Source: Mucilaginibacter agri
Lineage (GTDB): Bacteria; Bacteroidota; Bacteroidia; Sphingobacteriales; Sphingobacteriaceae
Length of the DNA: 64,000 nucleotides
Direction: 5' to 3'
NCBI RefSeq assembly: GCF_009928685.1
Contig: NZ_WWEO01000042.1
Coordinates: 310,001-374,000, forward strand
The notes beneath the pieces are model-generated. The model was not told the origin of the DNA, did no database searches, and saw nothing but the letters and a program-made list of their open reading frames with translations. Below are positions 35,463 through 43,444 of this stretch, piece by piece (the stretch's first letter is position 1; each line of letters opens with the position of its first letter). The position numbers and the translations under genes are program-made.

Positions 35463-36599
35463 TTATCTAACGTTAATCTGTTGTTCGCGTAAGGCGGATT
35501 TCAGGTCGGGGATTAATATCTGACCGTAGTGAAACACCGAAGCCGCCAATGCGGCATCAACATTGGTTTTCTGAAATACATCAACAAAGTGTTCCACACT
35601 GCCAGCACCGCCCGAAGCTATAACCGGGATGTTTACAGCGTCATTAACCACCTTCAATAAATTATTATCAAACCCGGCTTTAGTGCCGTCGTGGTCCATT
35701 GAGGTTAGCAGGATTTCGCCCGCGCCGCGGCTTTCAGCTTCTTTGATCCAGTCCAGTGTTTCTTTTTCCGTAGGGATACGGCCACCATTGAGGTGAACAA
35801 TGTTGGCGTTACCATCATGACGGGTATCCACCGCAACCACAACAAACTGCACTCCGAAAGCCTTAGCCAGTTCGTCGATAAAGCCGGGGTTACGTACGGC
35901 AGCAGAATTGATGGAGATCTTGTCTGCACCTGCATTCAACAGTGCGTCGGCATCGGCAATTTCGTTAATACCACCGCCTATGGTAAAAGGGATGTTGATT
36001 TGCCTGGCCACAGCCTTTACCATCTCAATCATGGTTTTACGGCGTTCGTGAGTGGCTGTAATGTCGAGGAAAATCAGTTCGTCGGCACCTTGGCGCGAGT
36101 AGTTCCAGGCCAATTCAACCGGGTCGCCGGCATCGCGCAGGTCTACAAAGTTTACACCTTTAACAGTACGGCCGTCTTTAACGTCGAGGCAGGGGATTAT
36201 TCGTTTAGCGAGGCCCCCCGGCCCCCTAAAGGGGGAGTTAAGAACTTTATTTATTTGATTCAAAACGATTTCTATATTTTGGAAGATTTGATTGTTGGTG
36301 AATCTCAATACCCGTATGCCTTCGCTATTGAGATATAAATCCCGTTCAATATCATTTGCTAAAACATCTGATCGCAAATGAATGCCACCATCAAGTTCAA
36401 TGACTACCTTATGTTGATGGCAATAAAAGTCCGCTATGTAAAGTCCAAGTGGGTGCTGTCTTCTAAACTTTGTGTTTAATTGGCCACCTCGCAAATAACC
36501 CCACAAGGCGACCTCTGCAGCAGTAGGATTATTACGTAGTATTTCAGCATTCTTAAATATCAGATGTCCGGCACCTAATGACATTCTGCTTTTCTTCAT
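35463..36599 (-). CDS. hisF: HisF cyclase with N-terminal fused DUF559 (Vsr-like) nuclease domain
   Basis: Residues 130-378 are a full-length HisF (imidazole glycerol phosphate synthase cyclase), starting [15 protein letters not shown] and keeping the two active Asp ([14 protein letters not shown]). Residues 1-120 are a DUF559 endonuclease-like domain with D57, E68 and D70 in the order of a PD-(D/E)xK site. The link (SPFRGPGG, 122-129) is encoded by an inserted GC-rich repeat. No ATG, GTG or TTG exists in frame at the native HisF start, so HisF must be made as this fusion or by processing. HisH (next but one gene) is the partner subunit. Confidence 0.9.
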   Translation of the reverse strand: MKKSRMSLGAGHLIFKNAEILRNNPTAAEVALWGYLRGGQLNTKFRRQHPLGLYIADFYCHQHKVVIELDGGIHLRSDVLANDIERDLYLNSEGIRVLRFTNNQIFQNIEIVLNQINKVLNSPFRGPGGLAKRIIPCLDVKDGRTVKGVNFVDLRDAGDPVELAWNYSRQGADELIFLDITATHERRKTMIEMVKAVARQINIPFTIGGGINEIADADALLNAGADKISINSAAVRNPGFIDELAKAFGVQFVVVAVDTRHDGNANIVHLNGGRIPTEKETLDWIKEAESRGAGEILLTSMDHDGTKAGFDNNLLKVVNDAVNIPVIASGGAGSVEHFVDVFQKTNVDAALAASVFHYGQILIPDLKSALREQQINVR

Positions 36600-36635
36600 T
36601 TTACATAGTGTTCCCCCTTCAGGGGGATGGGGGGC
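36213..36635. mobile_element. 423-bp inverted-repeat element carrying a DUF559 gene, inserted at the hisA/hisF junction
   Basis: The ends are 25- and 24-base inverted copies of the repeat seen at 34730 and 37980 (GCCCCCC outside, CCCCCTnAAGGGGG palindrome inside). Between them lies only a DUF559 reading frame on the minus strand. One border falls directly after the hisA stop, the other at HisF codon 2. I see no clear target duplication. It looks like the complete form of the small elements nearby. Confidence 0.7.
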
Positions 36636-36637
36636 TC

Positions 36638-37387
36638 TTATATCGACACCAAAGCCTGTAAATTCCAGTCTTTGATCTCTTCGATCTTGATACGGTCTTC
36701 GTATATGGCTTTACCCACCACTACCGACTCTACCTTGATCTTGCTGAGCTCTTCGATATCTTTCATAGAACTTACACCTCCAGAGGCTATCAGTTTAATG
36801 AAAGGGGAGTGATCGAGCAGTTTTTTGTACAGATCAACGCCTGCGCCCGCTAATTTGCCGTCTTTGTTAATGTCGGTACATAAAAAGCGGTAAAAGCCTA
36901 GTGCCAGACATTTATCGACATAATCCATCAGTTTAAGCGGTGAGCTTTCCATCCAGCCAGAATATTTGATTACTTCGTCTAATACATCGATGGCGACAAC
37001 CACTTGGTCCGAGCAACGCTCTTTGCCACAAAGTGATTTGCTCAAATCTTCTAAAAAGCTTGGGTTGGTGATGGCTTGTGTGCCCACAATAACGCGGTGT
37101 ACACCTGCATCAATCAGTTCTTTAACTTTATCAATGCTGCGCACGCCTCCGCCGTATTGCACCTTCATATCTGTTTTTCTAATCACATTGAACAGATACT
37201 CCTGGTTGCTGAAATCGTTTTTAGCGCCGTTCAGGTCTATAACATGAATGAAATTTGTGCCATTGGATTGGTACCTTTCGATCATTTCTTCCAGCGTAAC
37301 ATCGTAGTGTGTTACCTGTTCGTAATTACCTTCGCGAAGGCGAACTACTTTTTTATCGAGAATGTCGATGGCAGGGATTATATACAT
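36638..37387 (-). CDS. hisA: ProFAR isomerase HisA
   Basis: (Beta/alpha)8 isomerase of 249 residues converting ProFAR to PRFAR. It starts [20 protein letters not shown] with catalytic Asp8, and has VVAIDV (second catalytic Asp) and IASGGVSS phosphate-binding loop. It lies 5 bases after hisH and ends within 3 bases of the DUF559 element. Confidence 0.97.
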   Translation of the reverse strand: MYIIPAIDILDKKVVRLREGNYEQVTHYDVTLEEMIERYQSNGTNFIHVIDLNGAKNDFSNQEYLFNVIRKTDMKVQYGGGVRSIDKVKELIDAGVHRVIVGTQAITNPSFLEDLSKSLCGKERCSDQVVVAIDVLDEVIKYSGWMESSPLKLMDYVDKCLALGFYRFLCTDINKDGKLAGAGVDLYKKLLDHSPFIKLIASGGVSSMKDIEELSKIKVESVVVGKAIYEDRIKIEEIKDWNLQALVSI

Positions 37388-37392
37388 GCTCT

Positions 37393-38046
37393 TTAAAGTT
37401 TTGAAAAGTTTTTAAGTAAAGTTTCGCCGTACTCCCCTGACTTTTCAGGATGGAATTGTACTCCGAAAAAATTATCATGCCAAATTGATGCCGAAAAATT
37501 ATTAATATAATTGGTTGACGCTAATGTGTACGATTTATTGTACTCAATATAGTATGAATGTACAAAGTAAAAATGAGCGCCCGTTGGAATATTTTCAAAT
37601 AGTGGATTACCTTCTTTCGCATACACATTATTCCAGCCGGTGTGCGGCACTTTAAAGCCAGGCTCGTCCTTAAATCTGAGTGTTTTTACCGGGATAATAT
37701 CTAACAAATCAGAGTCGCCTTCTTCAGAATAGGAGGTAAGCAGCTGCATGCCAACACAAATACCCAGAGTTGGTTTTTGCAAGGCTTTAATACTTGGTAC
37801 CAGGCCCGTGTTTGTTAATTTGGTCATGGCCGCGCCTGCATGACCTACGCCGGGGATAATATATCGGTCGAATTTCTCGAAATCGGCTTCCTCGTTGATC
37901 ATACCATAGGCAATGCCCAGCCTGTCTAATGCAGAGGTTAAGGAGAAAATGTTTCCCGCGCCGTAACGTACTATTCCAAGCCCCCCAGCCCCCTGAAGGG
38001 GGAGCGGACTGCTTTGATCTGTATTTTGTACCGTTTGATTTTCCAT
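37393..38046 (-). CDS. hisH: Imidazole glycerol phosphate synthase subunit HisH with element-derived N-terminus
   Basis: Glutaminase subunit that feeds ammonia to HisF. The class-I amidotransferase triad is present: Cys in LGICVGMQLL, His and Glu in VQFHPEKSGEYG. The core starts at GIVRYGAGN. Upstream of it the 22 N-terminal residues (MENQTVQNTDQS and then SPLPLQGAGG) are encoded entirely by a short inverted-repeat element, which also supplies the ATG at 38046. A GTG at 38061 is an alternative start. The native start codon is lost. Confidence 0.93.
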   Translation of the reverse strand: MENQTVQNTDQSSPLPLQGAGGLGIVRYGAGNIFSLTSALDRLGIAYGMINEEADFEKFDRYIIPGVGHAGAAMTKLTNTGLVPSIKALQKPTLGICVGMQLLTSYSEEGDSDLLDIIPVKTLRFKDEPGFKVPHTGWNNVYAKEGNPLFENIPTGAHFYFVHSYYIEYNKSYTLASTNYINNFSASIWHDNFFGVQFHPEKSGEYGETLLKNFSKL

Positions 38047-38080
38047 TATGATATTTTGCACCCCCTTTAGGGGGCTGGGG
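37980..38080. mobile_element. 101-bp MITE-like element at the hisB/hisH junction
   Basis: Inverted copies of the his-operon repeat: 37980-38004 (GCCCCCC end outward) and 38059-38080 (outer end truncated to GGGG), enclosing 54 bases with the hisH ATG. The outer borders are 3 bases past the hisB stop and at codon 2 of the native hisH, the same placement as the DUF559 element. Confidence 0.72.
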
Positions 38081-38083
38081 ATG

Positions 38084-39232
38084 TTACAACATCCCTTTAG
38101 TGCTTGGTAAAACCATATTATTTGCGTCCCTTTTTACTGCCATTTTAATGGCTTTGGCAAAGGCTTTAAATATTGCTTCTATTTTGTGGTGCTCGTTATC
38201 GCCTTCTGCTTTGATGTTAAGGTTCGATTTCGACGCATCTGAAAACGATTTAAAGAAATGCAGAAACATTTCGGTAGGTACATCGCCCACTTTTTCGCGT
38301 TTAAATTCTGCATCCCAAACCAGCCAGTTGCGGCCGCCAAAATCAAGGGCAACCTGCGCAAGGCAGTCGTCCATTGGCAGGCAGAAGCCGTAACGCTCAA
38401 TGCCGCGTTTATCGCCTAATGCTGTTGCAAAAACTTCGCCCAGTGCAATAGCTGTATCTTCGATGGTGTGGTGCTCGTCTATATACAGATCGCCTTTGGC
38501 TTCAATTTCCAGGTCGATGCTACCGTGGCGCGCAATCTGATCCAGCATGTGATCAAAGAAGTGCAAACCGGTTTTTACTTTGGCTTCGCCGGTGCCATCT
38601 AAGTTAATGCGGATAAAAATATCAGTTTCTTTAGTTGTGCGACGGCGTTCGGCTACGCGTTCGCCCAGTTTTAAAAACTCATATATCTTCTGCCAATCGG
38701 TGCTTTCTAAAGCGATTACTTCTTTAATGGCTGCATTTTCTTCGTCAGTAAATTCTTTTGCGCCTAAGCCCGAATTGTTGTTTAACCAAATGGCTTTCGC
38801 ACCTAAATTCTTCGCCAGTAAAACGTCGTTTTTACGGTCGCCAATCACGAATGAGCCTTGCAGATCGTACTTTTCGGTATCGAAATACTCTGTTAGCATA
38901 GCAGTACCCGGTTTGCGCGTAGGCGCATTTTGAGCGGGAAATGTGCGGTCGATATGCACGGCAGAAAATACAACGCCTTCGTTAGCAAAGGTTTTGATCA
39001 CTAAATCCTGAACTGGAAAAAAGTTTTCTTCGGGGTGACTGATGGTTCCAAGCCCGTCCTGATTGGTTACCATTACCAGCTTAAAATCAAGCTCGGCGGC
39101 AATGCGGGGTAAGTATTGCAGGGCTTTGTTGTAAAACTCTAACTTATGGAAAGAGTCTATCTGCTCGTCGGCACACTCTTTAATCAGGGTGCCGTCCCTG
39201 TCTATAAACAATATTTTTTGCGGACCGATCAT
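38084..39232 (-). CDS. hisB: Bifunctional histidinol-phosphatase/imidazoleglycerol-phosphate dehydratase
   Basis: Steps 7 and 9 of the pathway in one 382-residue protein. The N-terminal HAD phosphatase has FIDRDGTLI (nucleophile Asp and acid/base Asp) and [10 protein letters not shown]. The C-terminal dehydratase has the metal-binding [13 protein letters not shown] and [11 protein letters not shown], plus a second HH motif NEHHKIEA. I use the ATG at 39232, which overlaps the hisC stop by 4 bases (ATGA); a longer frame upstream lies inside hisC. Confidence 0.96.
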   Translation of the reverse strand: MIGPQKILFIDRDGTLIKECADEQIDSFHKLEFYNKALQYLPRIAAELDFKLVMVTNQDGLGTISHPEENFFPVQDLVIKTFANEGVVFSAVHIDRTFPAQNAPTRKPGTAMLTEYFDTEKYDLQGSFVIGDRKNDVLLAKNLGAKAIWLNNNSGLGAKEFTDEENAAIKEVIALESTDWQKIYEFLKLGERVAERRRTTKETDIFIRINLDGTGEAKVKTGLHFFDHMLDQIARHGSIDLEIEAKGDLYIDEHHTIEDTAIALGEVFATALGDKRGIERYGFCLPMDDCLAQVALDFGGRNWLVWDAEFKREKVGDVPTEMFLHFFKSFSDASKSNLNIKAEGDNEHHKIEAIFKAFAKAIKMAVKRDANNMVLPSTKGML

Positions 39233-40275
39233 TTGTATTGTTGTAAAGTTTCTAATAATTTTTGGTTTTCGTCTGGCGTGCCGATAGTTATTCTCAACGC
39301 ACCTTCGCACAATTCGACCTTAGTACGGTTGCGAACAATAATGCCATGCTGTACCAAAAAGTTGTAAATGCCGTTGGCGTCGGTAGTTTTAACCAAAATA
39401 AAGTTGGCATCGGAAGGATAGATGTCCAGCACGAAATCAAAATCTTTAAGCTTTAAAACTAATTTATCCCGCTCGGCCAAAAGTTCTTTGATCCAAAGAT
39501 TTACCAGGTCGGTATTTTGCAGTGCTTTTAAGGCTAATTCCTGCGAAGCCTCATTGATGTTGTAAGGCGGTTTCACCCGATTCATTACCTCAATAATTTC
39601 TTCACTGGCAAAGGCCATGCCGATGCGTAAACCAGCCAGTCCCCAGGCTTTAGATAGCGTTTGCATAACCACCAGGTTAGCATATTCAGTTAGTTCCTGA
39701 ATAAATGTTTTCTGACGACTGAAATTGATATACGCCTCATCAACCACCACAATGCCGTTAAAATTGGCCAGCAGGGTTTCTATATCATCCCTGTCGATAG
39801 AGTTACCGGTAGGATTGTTGGGCGAGCAGATAAAGATCAGCTTGGTGTTTTTATCTATGGCTTCAGAAATGCCTTCTAAATTCAACTGGTAATCCTCAGT
39901 TAAAGGCACTTTGCGGGTTTCTACATCATTAATATTGGCCGAAACCTCGTACATGCCATAAGTTGGCGGTACTAATATCACGTTATCCACGCCCGGGTTA
40001 CAGAACGCGCGGAAAAGGATATCGATAGCCTCATCACTACCGTTGCCCAAAAAGATATTGCGGGCAGGCACACCTTTAATTTCGCTCAGGCGCATTTTAA
40101 CCCGGTACTGCATTGGGTCGGGGTAACGGTTGTATGCCTTGTCAAGCGGCGAACCGAATGCGTTTTCGTTTGCATCTAGGTAAACGCTGGCTTCGCCTTT
40201 AAATTCATCGCGTGCGGATGAGTAGGGAACCAGGTTTTTAATGTTATTTCTGAGTATGTTTTGTAAATCGAACAT
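39229..40275 (-). CDS. hisC: Histidinol-phosphate aminotransferase
   Basis: PLP enzyme of 348 residues, class II aminotransferase fold. Substrate and cofactor motifs: [28 protein letters not shown], and the Schiff-base Lys in [14 protein letters not shown]. The usual length. ATGA overlap with hisB implies translational coupling. It is separated from hisD by an unrelated lipoprotein gene. Confidence 0.97.
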   Translation of the reverse strand: MFDLQNILRNNIKNLVPYSSARDEFKGEASVYLDANENAFGSPLDKAYNRYPDPMQYRVKMRLSEIKGVPARNIFLGNGSDEAIDILFRAFCNPGVDNVILVPPTYGMYEVSANINDVETRKVPLTEDYQLNLEGISEAIDKNTKLIFICSPNNPTGNSIDRDDIETLLANFNGIVVVDEAYINFSRQKTFIQELTEYANLVVMQTLSKAWGLAGLRIGMAFASEEIIEVMNRVKPPYNINEASQELALKALQNTDLVNLWIKELLAERDKLVLKLKDFDFVLDIYPSDANFILVKTTDANGIYNFLVQHGIIVRNRTKVELCEGALRITIGTPDENQKLLETLQQYK

Positions 40276-40278
40276 AGC

Positions 40279-40968
40279 TTAATTGTAAGATTTAAAATCT
40301 TTTGAAAATTTCTTTAATTGAGATTTACCATTGTCAAAGTAAATGGTGTCATGTTGAAGGTAGGGTGCTGGAAAATATCCACTGTCATCAGTTTCTACAT
40401 AATCCTCAAACAAATACACTGCTTGAGTTTTGCCTGATTTATAATCAAATCGCGTAGCCGAAACCTTTATTTTTCCCGTAGTATCTGATTTGTCGAGTTG
40501 CCAGTAATACAATGAGTTATCTATTATATTTGGTGACGAGAAATATTTATCAAAGTTCGGCGCAATTTTACTTAACGTTATCTTTTTATTTCCATCGATA
40601 ATATAATATTCACCAAAATCGAGTCCCAAATCGTGTTTAGATCCCGGAGAATCATCATAGTTCTTCACGCCATATAAGCTCTCATAAAAAAAGGCATCCC
40701 CAATACGTCTGATACCATATCCTAAGTCAATGGTGTCGATGTAATTGGAAGGGCTTCTAACGATAGCGTATAAACCTCCCATCGGTCCGTTTGAATATTC
40801 GCCGGTATCAATCACAGTATAATCGCCAATTAATTTATAGGGTTTAAATTTATTAACCACCTCAGCTCTTTCGGTTGTGCTTTTAACAGTTTCTACCTTA
40901 TTCGGCTGTTTATGAGTACTGCAAGCCACAGTGAAAGCGCAAATTAATATCAACGATGTGTTTTTCAT
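40279..40968 (-). CDS. Putative lipoprotein of unknown function inside the his operon
   Basis: A 229-residue protein with a lipoprotein signal (hydrophobic NTSLILICAFTVAC then S; lipobox Cys16). The mature part is polar and Tyr/Asp-rich, predicted beta-structured, with no domain I can name. It lies 5 bases after hisD and 3 before hisC on the same strand, so it is co-transcribed with histidine genes although it has no evident metabolic link. Function unknown; recent insertion into the operon is likely. Confidence 0.75.
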   Translation of the reverse strand: MKNTSLILICAFTVACSTHKQPNKVETVKSTTERAEVVNKFKPYKLIGDYTVIDTGEYSNGPMGGLYAIVRSPSNYIDTIDLGYGIRRIGDAFFYESLYGVKNYDDSPGSKHDLGLDFGEYYIIDGNKKITLSKIAPNFDKYFSSPNIIDNSLYYWQLDKSDTTGKIKVSATRFDYKSGKTQAVYLFEDYVETDDSGYFPAPYLQHDTIYFDNGKSQLKKFSKDFKSYN

Positions 40969-40973
40969 TGTCT

Positions 40974-42263
40974 TTACTTGGCTAATCTCACCGTAACCGC
41001 ATTCTTATGCGCATGTAAACCTTCCAGCTCTGCCAATATCTCTACTGTTGGGCCAATATTGGTAATGCCCTGCGGACTGATATGCTGAAACGTGATCTTC
41101 TTCACAAAAGAATCAACCGATACGCCCGAATATGCCCTTGCGTAAGCACTTGTTGGCAGGGTATGGTTAGTGCCAGATGCATAATCGCCCACGCTTTCGG
41201 GAGTAAGATTGCCCAAGAAAACAGAACCCGCGTTGATAATATCTCCGGTAATTTGTTCCCAGTTCTCGCTTGCCAGTATCAGGTGCTCGGGCGCGTATAA
41301 GTTGCTGAATTGCATTGCCTGATTAAGGCTGCTTACCACTACTGCATACGAGTTTTTAATGGCCTGTTCGGCAATTTCGGCCCGTGGTAGCACGGGCAGC
41401 TGCTTGTTTAGTTCGGCAATTACAGCTTCGGCCATTTGCTCAGATGTGGTCGCTAATACCGCCTGACTATCTATACCATGCTCGGCTTGTGCTAATAAAT
41501 CAGCAGCCACAAAGATTGGGTTGGCTGTTTCATCGGCAATAACCAAAACCTCCGATGGTCCGGCCGGCATATCAATGGCCGTGGTAGTGGTAGATTGGAT
41601 AATGGTTTTCGCCTTGGTTACAAACTGGTTGCCAGGGCCAAAGATCTTATCAACCTTACTGATGCTTTCGGTACCATATGCCATAGCTGCAATGGCTTGT
41701 GCTCCACCTGCAAAATAAATACGGTCAATGTCTAACAATTCGGCCACATACGCGATAAAGGCATTAACCTTTCCGCTTTTTTGTGGTGGCGAGCAAACCA
41801 CAATCTCCTTACAACCTGCAATACGTGCCGGGATACCCAACATTAAAAATGTGCTCGGTAAAACGGCAGTACCACCGGGGATGTACAGGCCAACCTTCTC
41901 AATCGGTCTTGCTTCGCGCCAGCAGGTAACGCCGGGCATGGTTTCTATTTTGCCCTCGTTACTTAATTGCGATTGGTGGAACTTATAGATATTTTGATAC
42001 GCAGTTTTAAGCGCTTCTTTTTGCTCGGGCTGTAGGGCTTGCGCCAGTTCGGCCAGTTCGGCTTTATCTAAATAAAGCTTTTCCAGCTGCACCTTATCAA
42101 ACTTGCGGGCGTAATCTAAGAGGGCATTATCGCCATGCTCGCGTACGTTGCTAATAATATCTTCCACAATAGTGCGGATCTCATTAGCCGGGTCAACATT
42201 GCGTTGAACCAGTTGCTGCAGGTCCTCGGTGTTCAGATCCTGATAATTGTATGTTCTTAACAT
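40974..42263 (-). CDS. hisD: Histidinol dehydrogenase
   Basis: NAD-dependent oxidation of histidinol to histidine (last two steps). The 429 residues contain the zinc-binding and NAD motifs: GTAVLPSTFLM, YFAGGAQAIAAMAYGT, GPGNQFVTKAK, and the catalytic pair in YAPEHL and GTNHTLPTS. Typical length. It is the second his gene after hisG, separated by a 120-base junction holding a GC-rich repeat. Confidence 0.98.
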   Translation of the reverse strand: MLRTYNYQDLNTEDLQQLVQRNVDPANEIRTIVEDIISNVREHGDNALLDYARKFDKVQLEKLYLDKAELAELAQALQPEQKEALKTAYQNIYKFHQSQLSNEGKIETMPGVTCWREARPIEKVGLYIPGGTAVLPSTFLMLGIPARIAGCKEIVVCSPPQKSGKVNAFIAYVAELLDIDRIYFAGGAQAIAAMAYGTESISKVDKIFGPGNQFVTKAKTIIQSTTTTAIDMPAGPSEVLVIADETANPIFVAADLLAQAEHGIDSQAVLATTSEQMAEAVIAELNKQLPVLPRAEIAEQAIKNSYAVVVSSLNQAMQFSNLYAPEHLILASENWEQITGDIINAGSVFLGNLTPESVGDYASGTNHTLPTSAYARAYSGVSVDSFVKKITFQHISPQGITNIGPTVEILAELEGLHAHKNAVTVRLAK

Positions 42264-42383
42264 GATAGCCTCACCTCCATAGGAGTCCTTCGGACCCAGC
42301 CCTCTCCGGAGGAGAGGGACTTTTAAAAATGTGAAATTCTGTTAATTCATTAATCCTATAAATTCTGGTCCAAAGACCAGGGC
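42264..42383. repeat. GC-rich hairpin repeat at the hisG/hisD junction
   Basis: On the minus strand: a CCTGGTCTTTGGACCAG hairpin, then AGAATTTATAGGATTAATGA, then CCCTCTCC-TCC-GGAGAGGG followed by CTGGG, an inserted GGTCCGAAGGACTCC hairpin and GGTGAGGC. It has the same layout as the other his-operon repeats (palindrome, then CTGGG and G-rich end) but different bases, so it is probably a related subfamily. Confidence 0.65.
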
Positions 42384-43235
42384 TTACAGAATTATTTTCT
42401 CTATCGGCATTACCACAATGCCTTCGGCGCCAGCTTGTTTCAGGCTGCTAATGCGGGCCCAAAAATCGCGCTCGGGAATTACCGTATGCACTGCCACCCA
42501 ATCGGCCTCGGCCAGTGGTACTATAGTAGGGCTTTTAACGCCCGGCAGTAAATCCATTATTTTAGGCAAATTATCGCGGTGGATATTAAGCACCACGTAT
42601 TTAGTTTCTTTAGCGCGCAATACGGATTGGATACGTTGGATCAGCTCCTGGATCAGGATGTTATCCTCATCACCGTTACGACCGATCAGTACCGCCTCAG
42701 ACGACATTACATCGGCAAATGGCTTTAAACCGTTGCTTTTCAGCGTACCACCGGTTGATACTAAATCGCAAATAGCATCAGCCAAACCCAAACCCGGAGC
42801 AATTTCTACCGAACCAGAAATGTTGCGGATCTCTGATTGGATCTTATTCTCTTTTAAAAACTTACCTAAAATAGCAGGGTAGGTAGTGGCGATAGATTTG
42901 CCGTTTAAATGTTGCAGGTCGGTAATGTCGCTGTTATTGCTAATGGCAATTTTTAATGAGCATTTACCAAAGCCTAATCTTTGCAGGTAGTTAACCTTAA
43001 CTTCGGTTTCCTGGATTACGTTTTCGCCAACAATACCTAAGTCGGCAATGCCATCCTGTACGTATTCGGGAATATCGTCATCGCGAAGAAAAAGGATTTC
43101 CAGAGGGAAGTTAGACACCGGCGAGATCAATGAACTTTTGTAGTTCTCGAAATTCAAGCCACAATTTTTAAGCAGTTCAACGGACTTTTCGTTGAGCCGA
43201 CCCGATTTTTGGATCGCTATTTTTAATGTTTTCAA
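42384..43235 (-). CDS. hisG: ATP phosphoribosyltransferase, long form
   Basis: First, feedback-controlled step of histidine synthesis. The 283-residue length and C-terminal PII-like region (about 210-283, HTVIPERDFWARISSLKQAGAEGI) mark the long HisG that works without HisZ. The core shows LKIAIQKSGRL and LVSTGGTLKSNGL. The start must be TTG at 43235, because a stop lies in frame just upstream. A seven-His leader ORF and a promoter precede it. Confidence 0.97.
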   Translation of the reverse strand: MKTLKIAIQKSGRLNEKSVELLKNCGLNFENYKSSLISPVSNFPLEILFLRDDDIPEYVQDGIADLGIVGENVIQETEVKVNYLQRLGFGKCSLKIAISNNSDITDLQHLNGKSIATTYPAILGKFLKENKIQSEIRNISGSVEIAPGLGLADAICDLVSTGGTLKSNGLKPFADVMSSEAVLIGRNGDEDNILIQELIQRIQSVLRAKETKYVVLNIHRDNLPKIMDLLPGVKSPTIVPLAEADWVAVHTVIPERDFWARISSLKQAGAEGIVVMPIEKIIL

Positions 43236-43296
43236 AGCTGGGAATTAATTATACTATAAGATAAACGGAGGTTCAATATTTCACGTAGAAACATCA

Positions 43297-43359
43297 TTAT
43301 TTGATCGCCACATGGTGGCGATGGTGCAGGTGCAAATGATGTAATGTGAAAACCTTCAT
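43297..43359 (-). CDS. His leader peptide
   Basis: A 20-residue ORF upstream of hisG, MKVFTLHHLHLHHRHHVAIK, with seven His codons in ten positions. This is the classic mark of His-tRNA-sensing attenuation, known for hisL in proteobacteria. The end of the ORF folds into an 8-bp stem (ATCGCCAC/GTGGCGAT, 43304-43322) covering the last His codons. I see no T-tract terminator between it and hisG, so the mechanism may differ from the enterobacterial one. Confidence 0.85.
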   Translation of the reverse strand: MKVFTLHHLHLHHRHHVAIK

Positions 43360-43386
43360 TTCTATAGCTAACTTGTGGTGAGCGAT

Positions 43387-43417
43387 GCAAATATATACAG
43401 TTATTTATAAATACCAA
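43387..43417 (-). promoter_or_regulatory. Promoter of the his operon
   Basis: On the minus strand TTG (43417-43415), 19 bases, TATATTTG followed by C (43395-43387): a full match to the Bacteroidota -33/-7 consensus. It lies 27 bases before the leader ATG. Confidence 0.8.
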
Positions 43418-43444
43418 ATCAAATCCTATCAAAACAGTAGTTTA

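Noticed and set aside
38084..39310. HisB starting at 39310
   Set aside because: The first 26 residues overlap hisC and are not HisB-like; the ATG at 39232 makes the usual ATGA overlap.
43236..43296. Intrinsic terminator between the his leader and hisG
   Set aside because: No GC-rich stem followed by a T run was found in this stretch.
43232..43432. 66-codon ORF overlapping the his leader in another frame
   Set aside because: It covers the promoter and the seven-His leader; the leader frame has the informative codon bias and correct placement after the promoter.
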